Assembly (NCBI GenBank): GCA_014843695.1
Contig: CM026391.1
Coordinates: forward strand, 33,547,445-33,611,444
DNA: 64,000 nucleotides
Origin: Archivesica marissinica
Taxonomy: Eukaryota; Mollusca; Bivalvia; Venerida; Vesicomyidae
Reading direction: 5' to 3'
Shown here: piece after piece, positions 30,201-39,962 of the stretch
How positions within the stretch are numbered: position 1 is the stretch's first letter
Layout of the letters: each line of letters opens with the position of its first letter
Program-made: the position numbers and the translations under genes
The notes under the pieces: model-generated
The model's database searches: none
Told to the model about the DNA's origin: nothing
Seen by the model: the letters and a program-made list of their open reading frames with translations, nothing else

Positions 30201-33200
30201 CTGGGAAATGGTCTCTGGCACGACACAGATATGTATTGAGCACGGCATGCTGGAGAATGGACTCTGCCATGATACCGATATGTATTGAGCACGGCATGCT
30301 GGAGAATGGTCTCTGCCATGATACAGATATGTATTGAGCACGGCATGCTGGAGAATGGTCTCTGCCACGATACAGATATATATTGAGCACAGCATGCTGG
30401 AGAATGGTCTCTGAAACGATACAGATATGTATTGAGCACGGCATGCTGTAGAATGGTCTCTGCCACGATACAGATATGTATTGAGCACGGCATGCTGGAG
30501 AATGGTCTCTGCCACGATACAGATATGGCATGCTGGGGAATGGTCTCTGCAACGATACAGATATGGCATGCTGGAGAATGGTCTCTGGCACGATAAAGAT
30601 ATGGCATGCTGGAGAATGGTCTCTTCCACGATACAGATATGTATTGAGCACGGCATGCTGGAGAATGATATCTACGACGATACAGATATGGGATGCTGGA
30701 GAATGGTCTCTGGCACGATACAGATATGTATTGAGCACGGCATGCTGGAGAATGGTCTCTGCCACGATACAGATATGGCACGCTGGAGAATGGTCTCTGC
30801 TACGATACAGATATAGCATGCTGGAGAATGGTCTCTGTCACGATACAGATATGGCATGCTGGAGAATGGTCTCTGCCACGATACAGATATGTATTGAGCA
30901 CGGCATGCTGGAGAATGATCTCTACGACGATACAGATATGGGATGCTGGAGAATGGTCTCTGGCACGATACAGATATGTATTGAGCACGACATGCTGGAG
31001 AATGGTCTCTGCCACGATACAGATATGTATTGAGCACGACATGCTGGTGAATGATCTCTGCCACGATACAGATATGTATTGAGCACGGCATGCTGGAGAA
31101 TGGTCTCTGCCACGATACTGATATGTATTGAGCACGGCATGCTGGAGAATGGTCTCTGCCACGATACAGATATGGCATGCTGGGGAATGGTCTCTGCAAC
31201 GATACAGATATGGCATGCTGGAGAATGGTCTCTGGCACGATACAGATATGGCATGCTGGAGAATGGTCTCTGACACGATACAGATATGTATTGAGCACGG
31301 CATGCTGGAGAATGGTCTCTGCCACGATACAGATATGGCACGCTGGAGAATGGTCTCTTCTACGATACAGATATAGCATGCTGGAGAATGGTCTCTGGCA
31401 CGATACAGATATGGCATGCTGGAGAATGGTCTCTGCCACGATACAGATATGTATTGAGCACGGCATGCTGGAGAATGATCTCTACGACGATACAGATAGG
31501 GGATGCTGGAGAATGGTCTCTGGCACGATACAGATATGTATTGAGCACGACATGCTGGAGAATGGTGTCTGCCACGATACAGATATGTATTGAGCACGAC
31601 ATGCTGGTGAATGATCTCTGCCACGATACAGATATGTATTGAGCACGGCATGCTGGAGAATGGTCTCTGCCACGATACAGATATATATTGAGCACGACAT
31701 GCTGGTGAATGATCTCTGAGACGATACAGATATGTATTGAGCACGGCATGCTGGAGAATGGTTTCTGCCACGATACAGATATGGTATGCTGGAGAATGGT
31801 CTCTGACACGATACAGATATGTATTGAGCACGATATGCTGGAGAATGGTCTCTGACACGATTCAGATATGTAATGAGCACGGCATGCTGGAGAATGGTCT
31901 CTGACACGATACAGATATGGCATGCTGGAGAATGGTCTCTGACACGATACAGATATGTATTGAGCACGACATGCTGGGGAATGGTCTCTGGCACGATATA
32001 GATATGGCATGCTGGAGAATGTTCTCTGCCACGATATAGATATGTATTGAGCACGGCATACTGGAGAATGGTCTCTGCCACGATACAGATATGTATTGAG
32101 CACGGCATGCTGTGGAATGGTCTCTGGCACGATAGAGATATGGCATGCTGGAGAATGGTCTCTGCCACGATACAGATATGTATTGAACACGGCATGCTGG
32201 AGAATGGTCTCTGCTACGATACAGATATGGCATGCTGGAGAATGGTCTCTGCCATGATACAGATATGTATTGAGCACGACATGCTGGAAAATGATCTCTG
32301 ACACGATACAGATATGTATTGAGCACGGCATGCCGGGGAATGGTCTCTGCTACGATACAGATATGGTATGCTGGAGAATGGTCAATGCCACGATACAGAT
32401 ATGGTATGCTGGAGAATGGTCTCTGACACGATACAGATATGTAATGAGCACGGCATGCTGGAGAATGGTCTCTGACACGATACAGATATGGCATGCTGGA
32501 GAATGGTCTCTGCCACGATACAGATATGTATTGAGCACGACATGCTGGGGAATGGTCTCTGGCATGATACAGATATGGCATGCTGGAGAATTGTCGCTGC
32601 CACGATACAGATATTTATTGAGCACGGCATGCTGGAGAATGGTCTCTGCCACGATACAGATATGTATTGAGCACGGCATGCTGGAGAATGGTCTCTGCCA
32701 CGATACAGATATGTATTGAGCACGACATGCTGGAGAATGATCTCTGACACGATACAGATATGTATCGAGCACGGCATGCTGGAGAATGGTCTCTGCTACG
32801 ATACAGATATGGCATGCTGGAGAATGGTCTCTGCCATGATACAGATATGTATTGAGCACGGCATGCTGGAGAATGGTCTCTGCCACGATACAGATATGGC
32901 ATGCTGGGGAATGGTCTCTGCAACGATACAGATATGGCATGCTGGAGAATGGTCTCTGGCACGATACAGATATGGCATGCTGGAGAATGGTCTCTGACAC
33001 GATACAGATATGTATTGAGCACGGCATGCTGGAGAATGGTCTCTGCCACGATACAGATATGGCACGCTGGAGAATGGTCTCTTCTACGATACAGATATAG
33101 CATGCTGGAGAATGGTCTCTGGCACGATACAGATATGGCATGCTGGAGAATGGTCTCTGCCACGATACAGATATGTATTGAGCACGGCATGCTGGAGAAT

Positions 33201-36200
33201 GATCTCTACGACGATACAGATAGGGGATGCTGGAGAATGGTCTCTGGCACGATACAGATATGTATTGAGCACGACATGCTGGAGAATGGTGTCTGCCACG
33301 ATACAGATATGTATTGAGCACGACATGCTGGTGAATGATCTCTGCCACGATACAGATATGTATTGAGCACGGCATGCTGGAGAATGGTCTCTGCCACGAT
33401 ACAGATATGTATTGAGCACGACATGCTGGTGAATGATCTCTGAGACGATACAGATATGTATTGAGCACGGCATGCTGGAGAATGGTTTCTGCCACGATAC
33501 AGATATGGTATGCTGGAGAATGGTCTCTGACACGATACAGATATGTATTGAGCACGATATGCTGGAGAATGGTCTCTGACACGATTCAGATATGTAATGA
33601 GCACGGCATGCTGGAGAATGGTCTCTGACACGATACAGATATGGCATGCTGGAGAATGGTCTCTGACACGATACAGATATGTATTGAGCACGACATGCTG
33701 GGGAATGGTCTCTGGCACGATATAGATATGGCATGCTGGAGAATGTTCTCTGCCACGATATAGATATGTATTGAGCACGGCATACTGGAGAATGGTCTCT
33801 GCCACGATACAGATATGTATTGAGCACGGCATGCTGTGGAATGGTCTCTGGCACGATAGAGATATGGCATGCTGGAGAATGGTCTCTGCCACGATACAGA
33901 TATGTATTGAACACGGCATGCTGGAGAATGGTCTCTGCTACGATACAGATATGGCATGCTGGAGAATGGTCTCTGCCATGATACAGATATGTATTGAGCA
34001 CGACATGCTGGAAAATGATCTCTGACACGATACAGATATGTATTGAGCACGGCATGCCGGGGAATGGTCTCTGCCACGATACAGATATGGTATGCTGGAG
34101 AATGGTCAATGCCACGATACAGATATGGTATGCTGGAGAATGGTCTCTGACACGATACAGATATGTAATGAGCACGGCATGCTGGAGAATGGTCTCTGAC
34201 ACGATACAGATATGGCATGCTGGAGAATGGTCTCTGCCACGATACAGATATGTATTGAGCACGACATGCTGGGGAATGGTCTCTGGCACGATACAGATAT
34301 GGGCATGCTGGAGAATGGTCTCTGCCACGATACAGATATGTATTGAGCACGGCATGCTGGAGAATGGTCTCTGCCACGATACAGATATGTATTGAGCACG
34401 GCATGCTGGAGAATGGTCTCTGCCACGATACAGATATGTATTGAGCACGGCATGCTGGAGAATGGTCTCTGCCACGATACAGATATGGCATGCTGGAGAA
34501 TGGTCTCTGCCACGATACAGATATGATGCATGCTGGAGAATGGTCTCTGCCACGATACAGATATGTATTGAGCACGGCATGCTGGAGAATGGTCTCTGCC
34601 ACGATACAGATATGTATTGAACACGGCATGCTGGAGAATGGTCTCTGCCACGATACAGATATGTATTGAGCACGGCATGCTGGAGAATGGTCTCTGCCAT
34701 GATACAGATATGTCATGCTGGAGAATGGTCTCTGCCACGATACAGATATGTATTGAGCACGACATGCTGGAGAATGGTCTCTGCCACGATACAGATAGGT
34801 ATTGAGCACGGCATGCTGTGGAATGGTCTCTGGCACGATACAGATATGGCATGCTGGAGAATGGTCTCTGCCACGATACAGATATGTATTGAGCACGGCA
34901 TGCTGGAGAATGGTCTCTGACACGATACAGATATGTATTGAGCACGGCATGCTGGAGAATGGTCTCTGCCACGATACAGATATGTATTGAGCACGGCATG
35001 CTGGAGAATGGTCTCTGGCACGATACATATATGGCATGCTGGAGAATGGTCTCTGCCACGATACAGATATGTATTGAGCACGGCATGCTGCGAAATGGTC
35101 TCTGGCACGACACAGATATGTATTGAGCACGGCATGCTGGAGAATGGACTCTGCCATGATACCGATATGTATTGAGCACGGCATGCTGGAGAATGGTCTC
35201 TGCCATGATACAGATATGTATTGAGCACGGCATGCTGGAGAATGGTCTCTGCCACGATACAGATATATATTGAGCACAGCATGCTGGAGAATGGTCTCTG
35301 AAACGATACAGATATGTATTGAGCACGGCATGCTGTAGAATGGTCTCTGCCACGATACAGATATGTATTGAGCACGGCATGCTGGAGAATGGTCTCTGCC
35401 ACGATACAGATATGGCATGCTGGGGAATGGTCTCTGCAACGATACAGATATGGCATGCTGGAGAATGGTCTCTGGCACGATACAGATATGGCATGCTGGA
35501 GAATGATCTCTGCCACGATACAGATATGTATTGAGCACGGCATGCTGGAGAATGATATCTACGACGATACAGATATGGGATGCTGGAGAATGGTCTCTGG
35601 CACGATACAGATATGTATTGAGCACGGCATGCTGGAGAATGGTCTCTGCCACGATACAGATATGGCACGCTGGAGAATGGTCTCTGCTACGATACAGATA
35701 TAGCATGCTGGAGAATGGTCTCTGGCACGATACAGATATGGCATGCTGGAGAATGGTCTCTGCCACGATACAGATATGTATTGAGCACGGCATTCTGGAG
35801 AATGATCTCTACGACGATACAGATATGGGATGCTGGAGAATGGTCTCTGGCACGATACAGATATGTATTGAGCACGACATGCTGGAGAATGGTCTCTGCC
35901 ACGATACAGATATGTATTGAGCACGACATGCTGGTGAATGATCTCTGCCACGATACAGATATGTATTGAGCACGGCATGCTGGAGAATGGTCTCTGCCAC
36001 GATACAGATATGTATTGAGCACGACATGCTGGTGAATGATCTCTGAGACGATACAGATATGTATTGAGCACGGCATGCTGGAGAATGGTTTCTGCCACGA
36101 TACAGATATGGTATGCTGGAGAATGGTCTCTGACACGATAAAGATATGTATTGAGCACGATATGCTGGAGAATGGTCTCTGACACGATACAGATATGTAA

Positions 36201-36910
36201 TGAGCACGGCATGCTGGAGAATGGTCTCTGACACGATACAGATATGGCATGCTGGAGAATGGTCTCTGACACGATACAGATATGTATTGAGCACGACATG
36301 CTGGGGAATGGTCTCTGGCACGATATAGATATGGCATGCTGGAGAATGGTCTCTGCCATGATACAGATATGTATTGAGCACGGCATGCTGGAAAATGGTC
36401 TTTGACACGATACAGATATGTATTGAGCACGGCATGCCGGGGAATGGTCTCTGCTACGATACAGATATGGTATGCTGGAGAATGGTCAATGCCACGATAC
36501 AGATATGGTATGCTGGAGAATGGTCTCTGACACGATACAGATATGTAATGAGCACGGCATGCTGGAGAATGGTCTCTGACACGATACAGATATGGCATGC
36601 TGGAGAATGGTCTCTGCCACGATACAGATATGTATTGAGCACGACATGCTGGGGAATGGTCTCTGGCATGGTACAGATATGGCATGCTGGAGAATTGTCG
36701 CTGCCACGATACAGATATGTATTGAGCACGGCATGCTGGAGAATGGTCTCTGCCACGATACAGATATGTATTGAGCACGGCATGCTCTGGAATGGTCTCT
36801 GGCACGATACAGATATGGCATGCTGGATAATGGTCTCTGCCACGATACAGATATGTATTGAGCACGGCATGCTGGAGAATGGTCTCTGCCACGATACAGA
36901 TATGTATTGA
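24289..36910. repeat. Recurrent ~450-bp landmark block in satellite A
   Basis: A block marked by GGCATGCCGGGGAATGG, a following GGTCAATGCCACG unit, a TATGTAATGAGCACGG unit and a GAATTGTCGCTGCC unit starts near 24289, 26835, 29096, 32270, 33994 and 36374. Spacings are 2546, 2261, 3174, 1724 and 2380 bp. Related blocks lie near 12.9, 16.3, 48.8, 50.9 and 56.65 kb. The 33994 copy breaks off near 34284, before the GTCGCTGCC unit. The variable spacing means repeated unequal exchange rather than one fixed higher-order period. Confidence 0.8.
31128..34284. repeat. 1724-bp tandem duplication in satellite A
   Basis: 31128-32560 and 32852-34284 match base for base at an offset of 1724 bp without indels that I can see. 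They share private variants: GATTCAGATATGTAATGAG at 31859/33583, a GATAGGGGATGCTGG unit at about 31496/33220, GAATGGTGTCTGCC at about 31560/33284 and CACGATAGAGATATGG at about 32129/33853. The period equals 22 long plus 17 short units. This is one of the youngest duplications in the window. Confidence 0.9.
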
Positions 36911-38050
36911 GCAAGGCATGCTGGAGAATGGTCTCTGCCACGATACAGATATGTATTGAGCAAGGCATGCTGGAGAATGGTCTCTGCCACGATACAGATA
37001 TGTATTGAGCACGACATGCTGGAAAATGGTCTCTGACACGATACAGATATGTATTGAGCACGGCATGCTGGAGAATGGTCTCTGCCATGATACAGATATG
37101 GCATGCTGGTGAATGGTCTCTGACACGATACAGATATGTATTGAACACCACATGCTGGAGAATGGACTCTGACACGATACAGCTCTGTATTGAGCACGGC
37201 ATGCTGGAGAATGGTCTCTGCCACGATACAGATATGGCATGCTGGAGAATGGTCTCTGACACAATACAGCTATGTATTGAGCACGGCATGCTGGAGAATG
37301 GTTTCTGCCACGATACAGATATGGCATGCTGGAAAATGGTCTCTGACACGATACAGATATGTATTGAGCACGGCATGCTGGAGAATGGTCTCTACTACGA
37401 TACAGATATGGCATTCTGGAGAATGGTCTCTGCCACGATACAGATATGTATTGAGCACGGCATGCTGGAGAATGGTCTCTGACACGATACAGATATATAT
37501 TGAGCCCGGCATGCTGTAGAATGGTCTCTGCCATGATACAGATATGTATTGAGCACGGCATGCTGGAAAATGGTCTCTGACACGATACAGATATGTATTA
37601 GACACGGCATGCCGGGGAATGGTCTTTGCCATGATACAGATATGGTATGCTGGATAATGGTCAATGCCACGATACAGTTATGTTATGCTGGAGAATGGTC
37701 TCTGCCACGATACAGATATGTATTGATCACGGCATGCTGGAGAATGGTCTCTGGCACGATACAGATATGTATTGAGCACGGTATGCTGGAGAATGGTCTC
37801 TGACACGATATAGATATGGCATGCTGGAGAATGGTCTCTGCCACGATACAGATATGTATTGAGCACGACATGCTGGGGAATGGTCTCCGGCACGATACAG
37901 ATATGGCATGCTGGAGAATGGTCTCTGCCACGATACAGATATGTATTGAGCACGGCATGCTGGAGAATGGTCTCTGCCACGATACAGATATGTATTGAGC
38001 ACGGCATGCTGTGGAATGGTCTCTGGCACGATACAGATATGGCATGCTGG
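36510..38050. repeat. Satellite A part of higher-order copy 1 (A+B+C)
   Basis: This stretch aligns without indels to 40156-41696 (offset 3646) and to the matching part of 43413-45146. Marker units include CACGATACAGCTCTG, CACAATACAGCTATG, a CTCTACTACG unit followed by GGCATTCTGG, TATTAGACACGG and GGTCTCCGGCACG. It ends GGCATGCTGG at 38050, directly against satellite B. Confidence 0.88.
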
Positions 38051-39358
38051 TAATGGTGGTACACTGCAATATATGGGTATGTAATGGTGGTACACTGTAA
38101 TATATGGTATGTAATGGTGGTACACTGCAATATATGGGTATGTAATGGTGGTACACTGTAATATACGGTATGTAATGGTGGTACACTGTAATATATGGTA
38201 TGTAATGGTGGTACACTGCAATATATGGGTATGTAATGGTGGTACACTGTAATATATGGGTATGTAATGGTGGTACACTGTAATAAATGGTATGTAATGG
38301 TGGTACACTGCAATATATTGATATGTAATGGTGGTACACTGTAATATATGGTATGTAATGGTGGTACACTGCAATATATGGGTATGTAATGGTGGTACAC
38401 TGTAATATATGGTATGTAATGGTGGTACACTGCAATAAATGGGTATGTAATGGTGGTACACTGTAATATATGGGTATGTAATGGTGGTACACTGTAATAT
38501 ATGGTATGTAATGGTGGTACACTGCAATATATGGGTATGTAATGGTGGTACACTGTAATATATGGGTATGTAATGGTGATACACTGTAATATATGGTATG
38601 TAATGGTGGTGCACTGTAATGTATGGGTATGTAATGGTGGTACACTGTAATATATGGTATGTAATGGTGGTACACTGTAATATATGGGTATGTAATGGTG
38701 GTACACTGCAATATATGGGTATGTAATGGTGGTACACTGCAATATATGGGTATGTAATGGTTGTACACTGTAATATATGGTATGTAATGGTGGTACACTG
38801 TAATATATGGGTATGTAATGGTGGTATACTGTAATATATGGGTATGTAATGGTGGTACACTGTAATATATGGGTATGTAATGGTGGTACACTGTAATATA
38901 TGGTATGTAATGGTGGTACACTGTAATATATGGGTATGTAATGGTGGTACACTGTAATATATGGGTATGTAATGGTGATACACTGTAATATATGGGTATG
39001 TAATGGTGGTACACTGTAATATGTGGTATGTAATGGTGGTACACTGTAACATATGGTATGTAATGGTGGTACACTGTAATATATGGTATGTAATGGTGAT
39101 ACACTGTAATATATGGGTATGTAATGGTGGTACACTGTAATATATGGTATGTAATGGTGGTACACTGTAACATATGGTATGTAATGGTGGTACACTGTAA
39201 TATATGGGTATGTAATGGTGGTACACTGTAATATATGGGTATGTAATGGTGGTATACTGTAATATATGGGTATGTAATGGTGGTACACTGCAATATATGG
39301 TATGTAATGGTGGTACACTGTAATATATGGTATGTAATGTTGGTACACTGTAATATTT
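38051..39358. repeat. Satellite B, block 1 (30/31-bp units)
   Basis: About 43 tandem units built on TAATGGTGGTACACTG followed by TAATATATGGTATG (30 bp) or the same with GGGTATG (31 bp). The first half also alternates CTGCAAT and CTGTAAT. The plus strand is G-rich relative to C (8 G, 2 C per unit) and about 33% GC, unlike satellite A. The minus strand has no stop in any frame, so ORFs running through it are artefacts. The block is 1308 bp, about five units longer than blocks 2 and 3. It lies between A and segment C and may be an internal minisatellite of the inserted element. Confidence 0.95.
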
Positions 39359-39362
39359 AGAG

Positions 39363-39483
39363 GTTATTAAACCGCGGAGGTGGGCCATTTGTGGATATTG
39401 GCCCAAGGGCCGTTAGGCCCGAGGGCCAATATCGGATAGGTGCGCCAATATCCACAAATGGCCCACCGCAGCCGTTTAATAAC
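39363..39483. repeat. 40-bp inverted repeat (hairpin) at the B/C boundary, copy 1
   Basis: The left arm 39363-39402 and right arm 39444-39483 are reverse complements at 37 of 40 positions, including an unbroken 26-bp run next to the loop. The loop is 41 bp and itself holds GGGCCGTTAGGCCC. Both outer ends read GTTATTAAAC. The left arm starts four bases after satellite B ends. The hairpin encodes the tail and stop of the C ORF. It looks like a fold-back copy made when a broken end was rejoined, or a tiny fold-back insertion. Confidence 0.88.
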
Positions 39484-39747
39484 TTCTTTATTGCATACCT
39501 TAACGGCCCCCATCAGCATGTTTAATTCTTCAGGTGGTATTTCATATAAATCGCGATGTTCACCAACAGATGTCAACCAGTCATACGCCCTATTCAGTCC
39601 AGTTTGAGCCTTTGTGTGTCCGTTTTTCATTTTCTCTACATAGCCATATGTTTCTTCTGCTGTTATTTGCTTATTTCGCTCAGCCATTTTACGGTCAAGA
39701 GACAACAATCTGTCAGACAACGACTTTAGTGTTGCTTCGGCGGCCAT
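39367..39747 (-). CDS. Truncated Crypton/DUF3504-like recombinase N-terminal ORF, copy 1
   Basis: A 126-residue ORF. The ATG at 39747 has A at -3 and G at +4, a strong Kozak context. Residues 1-32 are charged and probably helical (MAAEATLKSLSDRLLSLD start). Residues 39-79 hold KMKNGHTKAQTGLNRAYDWL, then an acidic linker and EIPPEELNMLM. The spacing of a Lys/Asn/Thr-rich stretch, a WL pair and IPPEEL fits the SAM-like core-binding region of animal Crypton or KIAA1958/ZMYM-type (DUF3504) tyrosine recombinases; this is recall of the family pattern, not a search. The catalytic Arg, His-x-x-Arg and Tyr region is absent. From V89 onward the codons lie in a 40-bp inverted repeat and its loop, and the TAA lies in the second arm, so the C-terminus is not native. 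It is probably non-functional as a recombinase. Copy 1 has Arg19 where copies 2 and 3 have Gly. Confidence 0.5.
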   Translation of the reverse strand: MAAEATLKSLSDRLLSLDRKMAERNKQITAEETYGYVEKMKNGHTKAQTGLNRAYDWLTSVGEHRDLYEIPPEELNMLMGAVKVCNKEVIKRLRWAICGYWRTYPILALGPNGPWANIHKWPTSAV

Positions 39748-39818
39748 GTTTACACAATGTAGTTACTATGTTGTTGCTAACTGTGGCACGTGCTCGTGAT
39801 TCGTTCTCGTCGCGTGTC

Positions 39819-39873
39819 GGGCCAATATTGAATATTGGCCCGGCACGCGCGGGCCAATATCGGATATTGGCCC
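39819..39873. promoter_or_regulatory. Pair of 23-bp CCAAT-containing palindromes upstream of the C1 ORF
   Basis: 39819-39841 and 39851-39873 are palindromes with 11-bp arms (GGGCCAATATT and GGGCCAATATC) around a single G. They sit 72-126 bp upstream of the ATG on the minus strand. Each arm contains CCAAT. The same 11-mer recurs at the other end of C at 39394-39404 and 39423-39433, and with one mismatch at 39442-39452. They could be NF-Y-type promoter sites or recombinase-binding repeats; the sequence alone does not decide. Confidence 0.5.
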
Positions 39874-39941
39874 GGCAGAGCCGAAAATCGAAATATATTG
39901 CCCGCGTCGACCAGATATTTTGCTTTTCTACCATTAAATTT

Positions 39942-39959
39942 GTTACTATTTATAGTAAC
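39942..39959 (-). promoter_or_regulatory. TATA-like palindrome at the outer edge of C1
   Basis: GTTACTATTTATAGTAAC has 7-bp arms around TTTA and contains TATAAATAG on the minus strand, about 200 bp upstream of the ORF ATG. It lies only a few bases from the junction with satellite A. A core promoter is possible, but an element-end motif is equally likely. It is identical in all three C copies (43392-43409, 46884-46901). Confidence 0.3.
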
Positions 39960-39962
39960 GTA

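Larger units (their letters stand above)
1..38050. repeat. Satellite A, array 1 (49-bp and 38-bp units)
   Basis: Uninterrupted tandem array. The long unit is 49 bp: it starts GGCATGCTGG, continues GAATGGTCTCTG and ACGATACAGATAT, and ends GTATTGAGCAC. The short unit is 38 bp and lacks only that final 11-bp GTATTGAGCAC. Long and short units are mixed in irregular but locally repeated orders. Units differ mainly by substitutions; the commonest variable site follows CTCTG, where C, A or G gives TGCC, TGAC or TGGC. Base composition of the long unit is about 49% GC. Each typical unit holds GCATGC and GGTCTC, so the array should give a regular ladder with enzymes reading those sites. The plus strand has one TGA per long unit; the minus strand has no stop in any frame, which explains long spurious ORFs. 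I see no independent gene here. Function is unknown; pericentromeric, subtelomeric or other heterochromatin are all possible. Confidence 0.97.
39359..39962 (-). mobile_element. Segment C1: truncated Crypton-like element fragment
   Basis: This 604-bp non-tandem sequence lies between satellite B and satellite A. Read on the minus strand it has a TATA-like palindrome, two CCAAT-bearing palindromes, an ATG in a strong Kozak context, a 126-codon ORF and a terminal 40-bp inverted repeat against satellite B. No terminal inverted repeats join its two ends, and no target-site duplication is visible. Copies at 42852-43412 and 46301-46904 are nearly identical. The recombinase-like ORF suggests a Crypton-type origin, since those elements lack terminal inverted repeats, but no catalytic domain is present. 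It could also be a captured host gene fragment. Confidence 0.5.

Noticed and set aside
1..38050. CRISPR array
   Set aside because: The repeats are directly abutting, with no unique spacers and no cas genes. The 11-bp length difference is a deletion, not a spacer.
37678..39406. Long minus-strand frames through satellite B with Tyr/His/Pro-rich translation, overlapping in three frames
   Set aside because: The 30-bp unit lacks minus-strand stops in all frames. The three overlapping frames give equally long products, which marks an artefact of repetition.
39359..39962. Helitron, or TIR-type DNA transposon (MITE)
   Set aside because: No 5' TC and 3' CTRR ends or AT insertion are seen, and the outer ends of B+C are not inverted copies of each other. 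The 40-bp inverted repeat is internal to one end.
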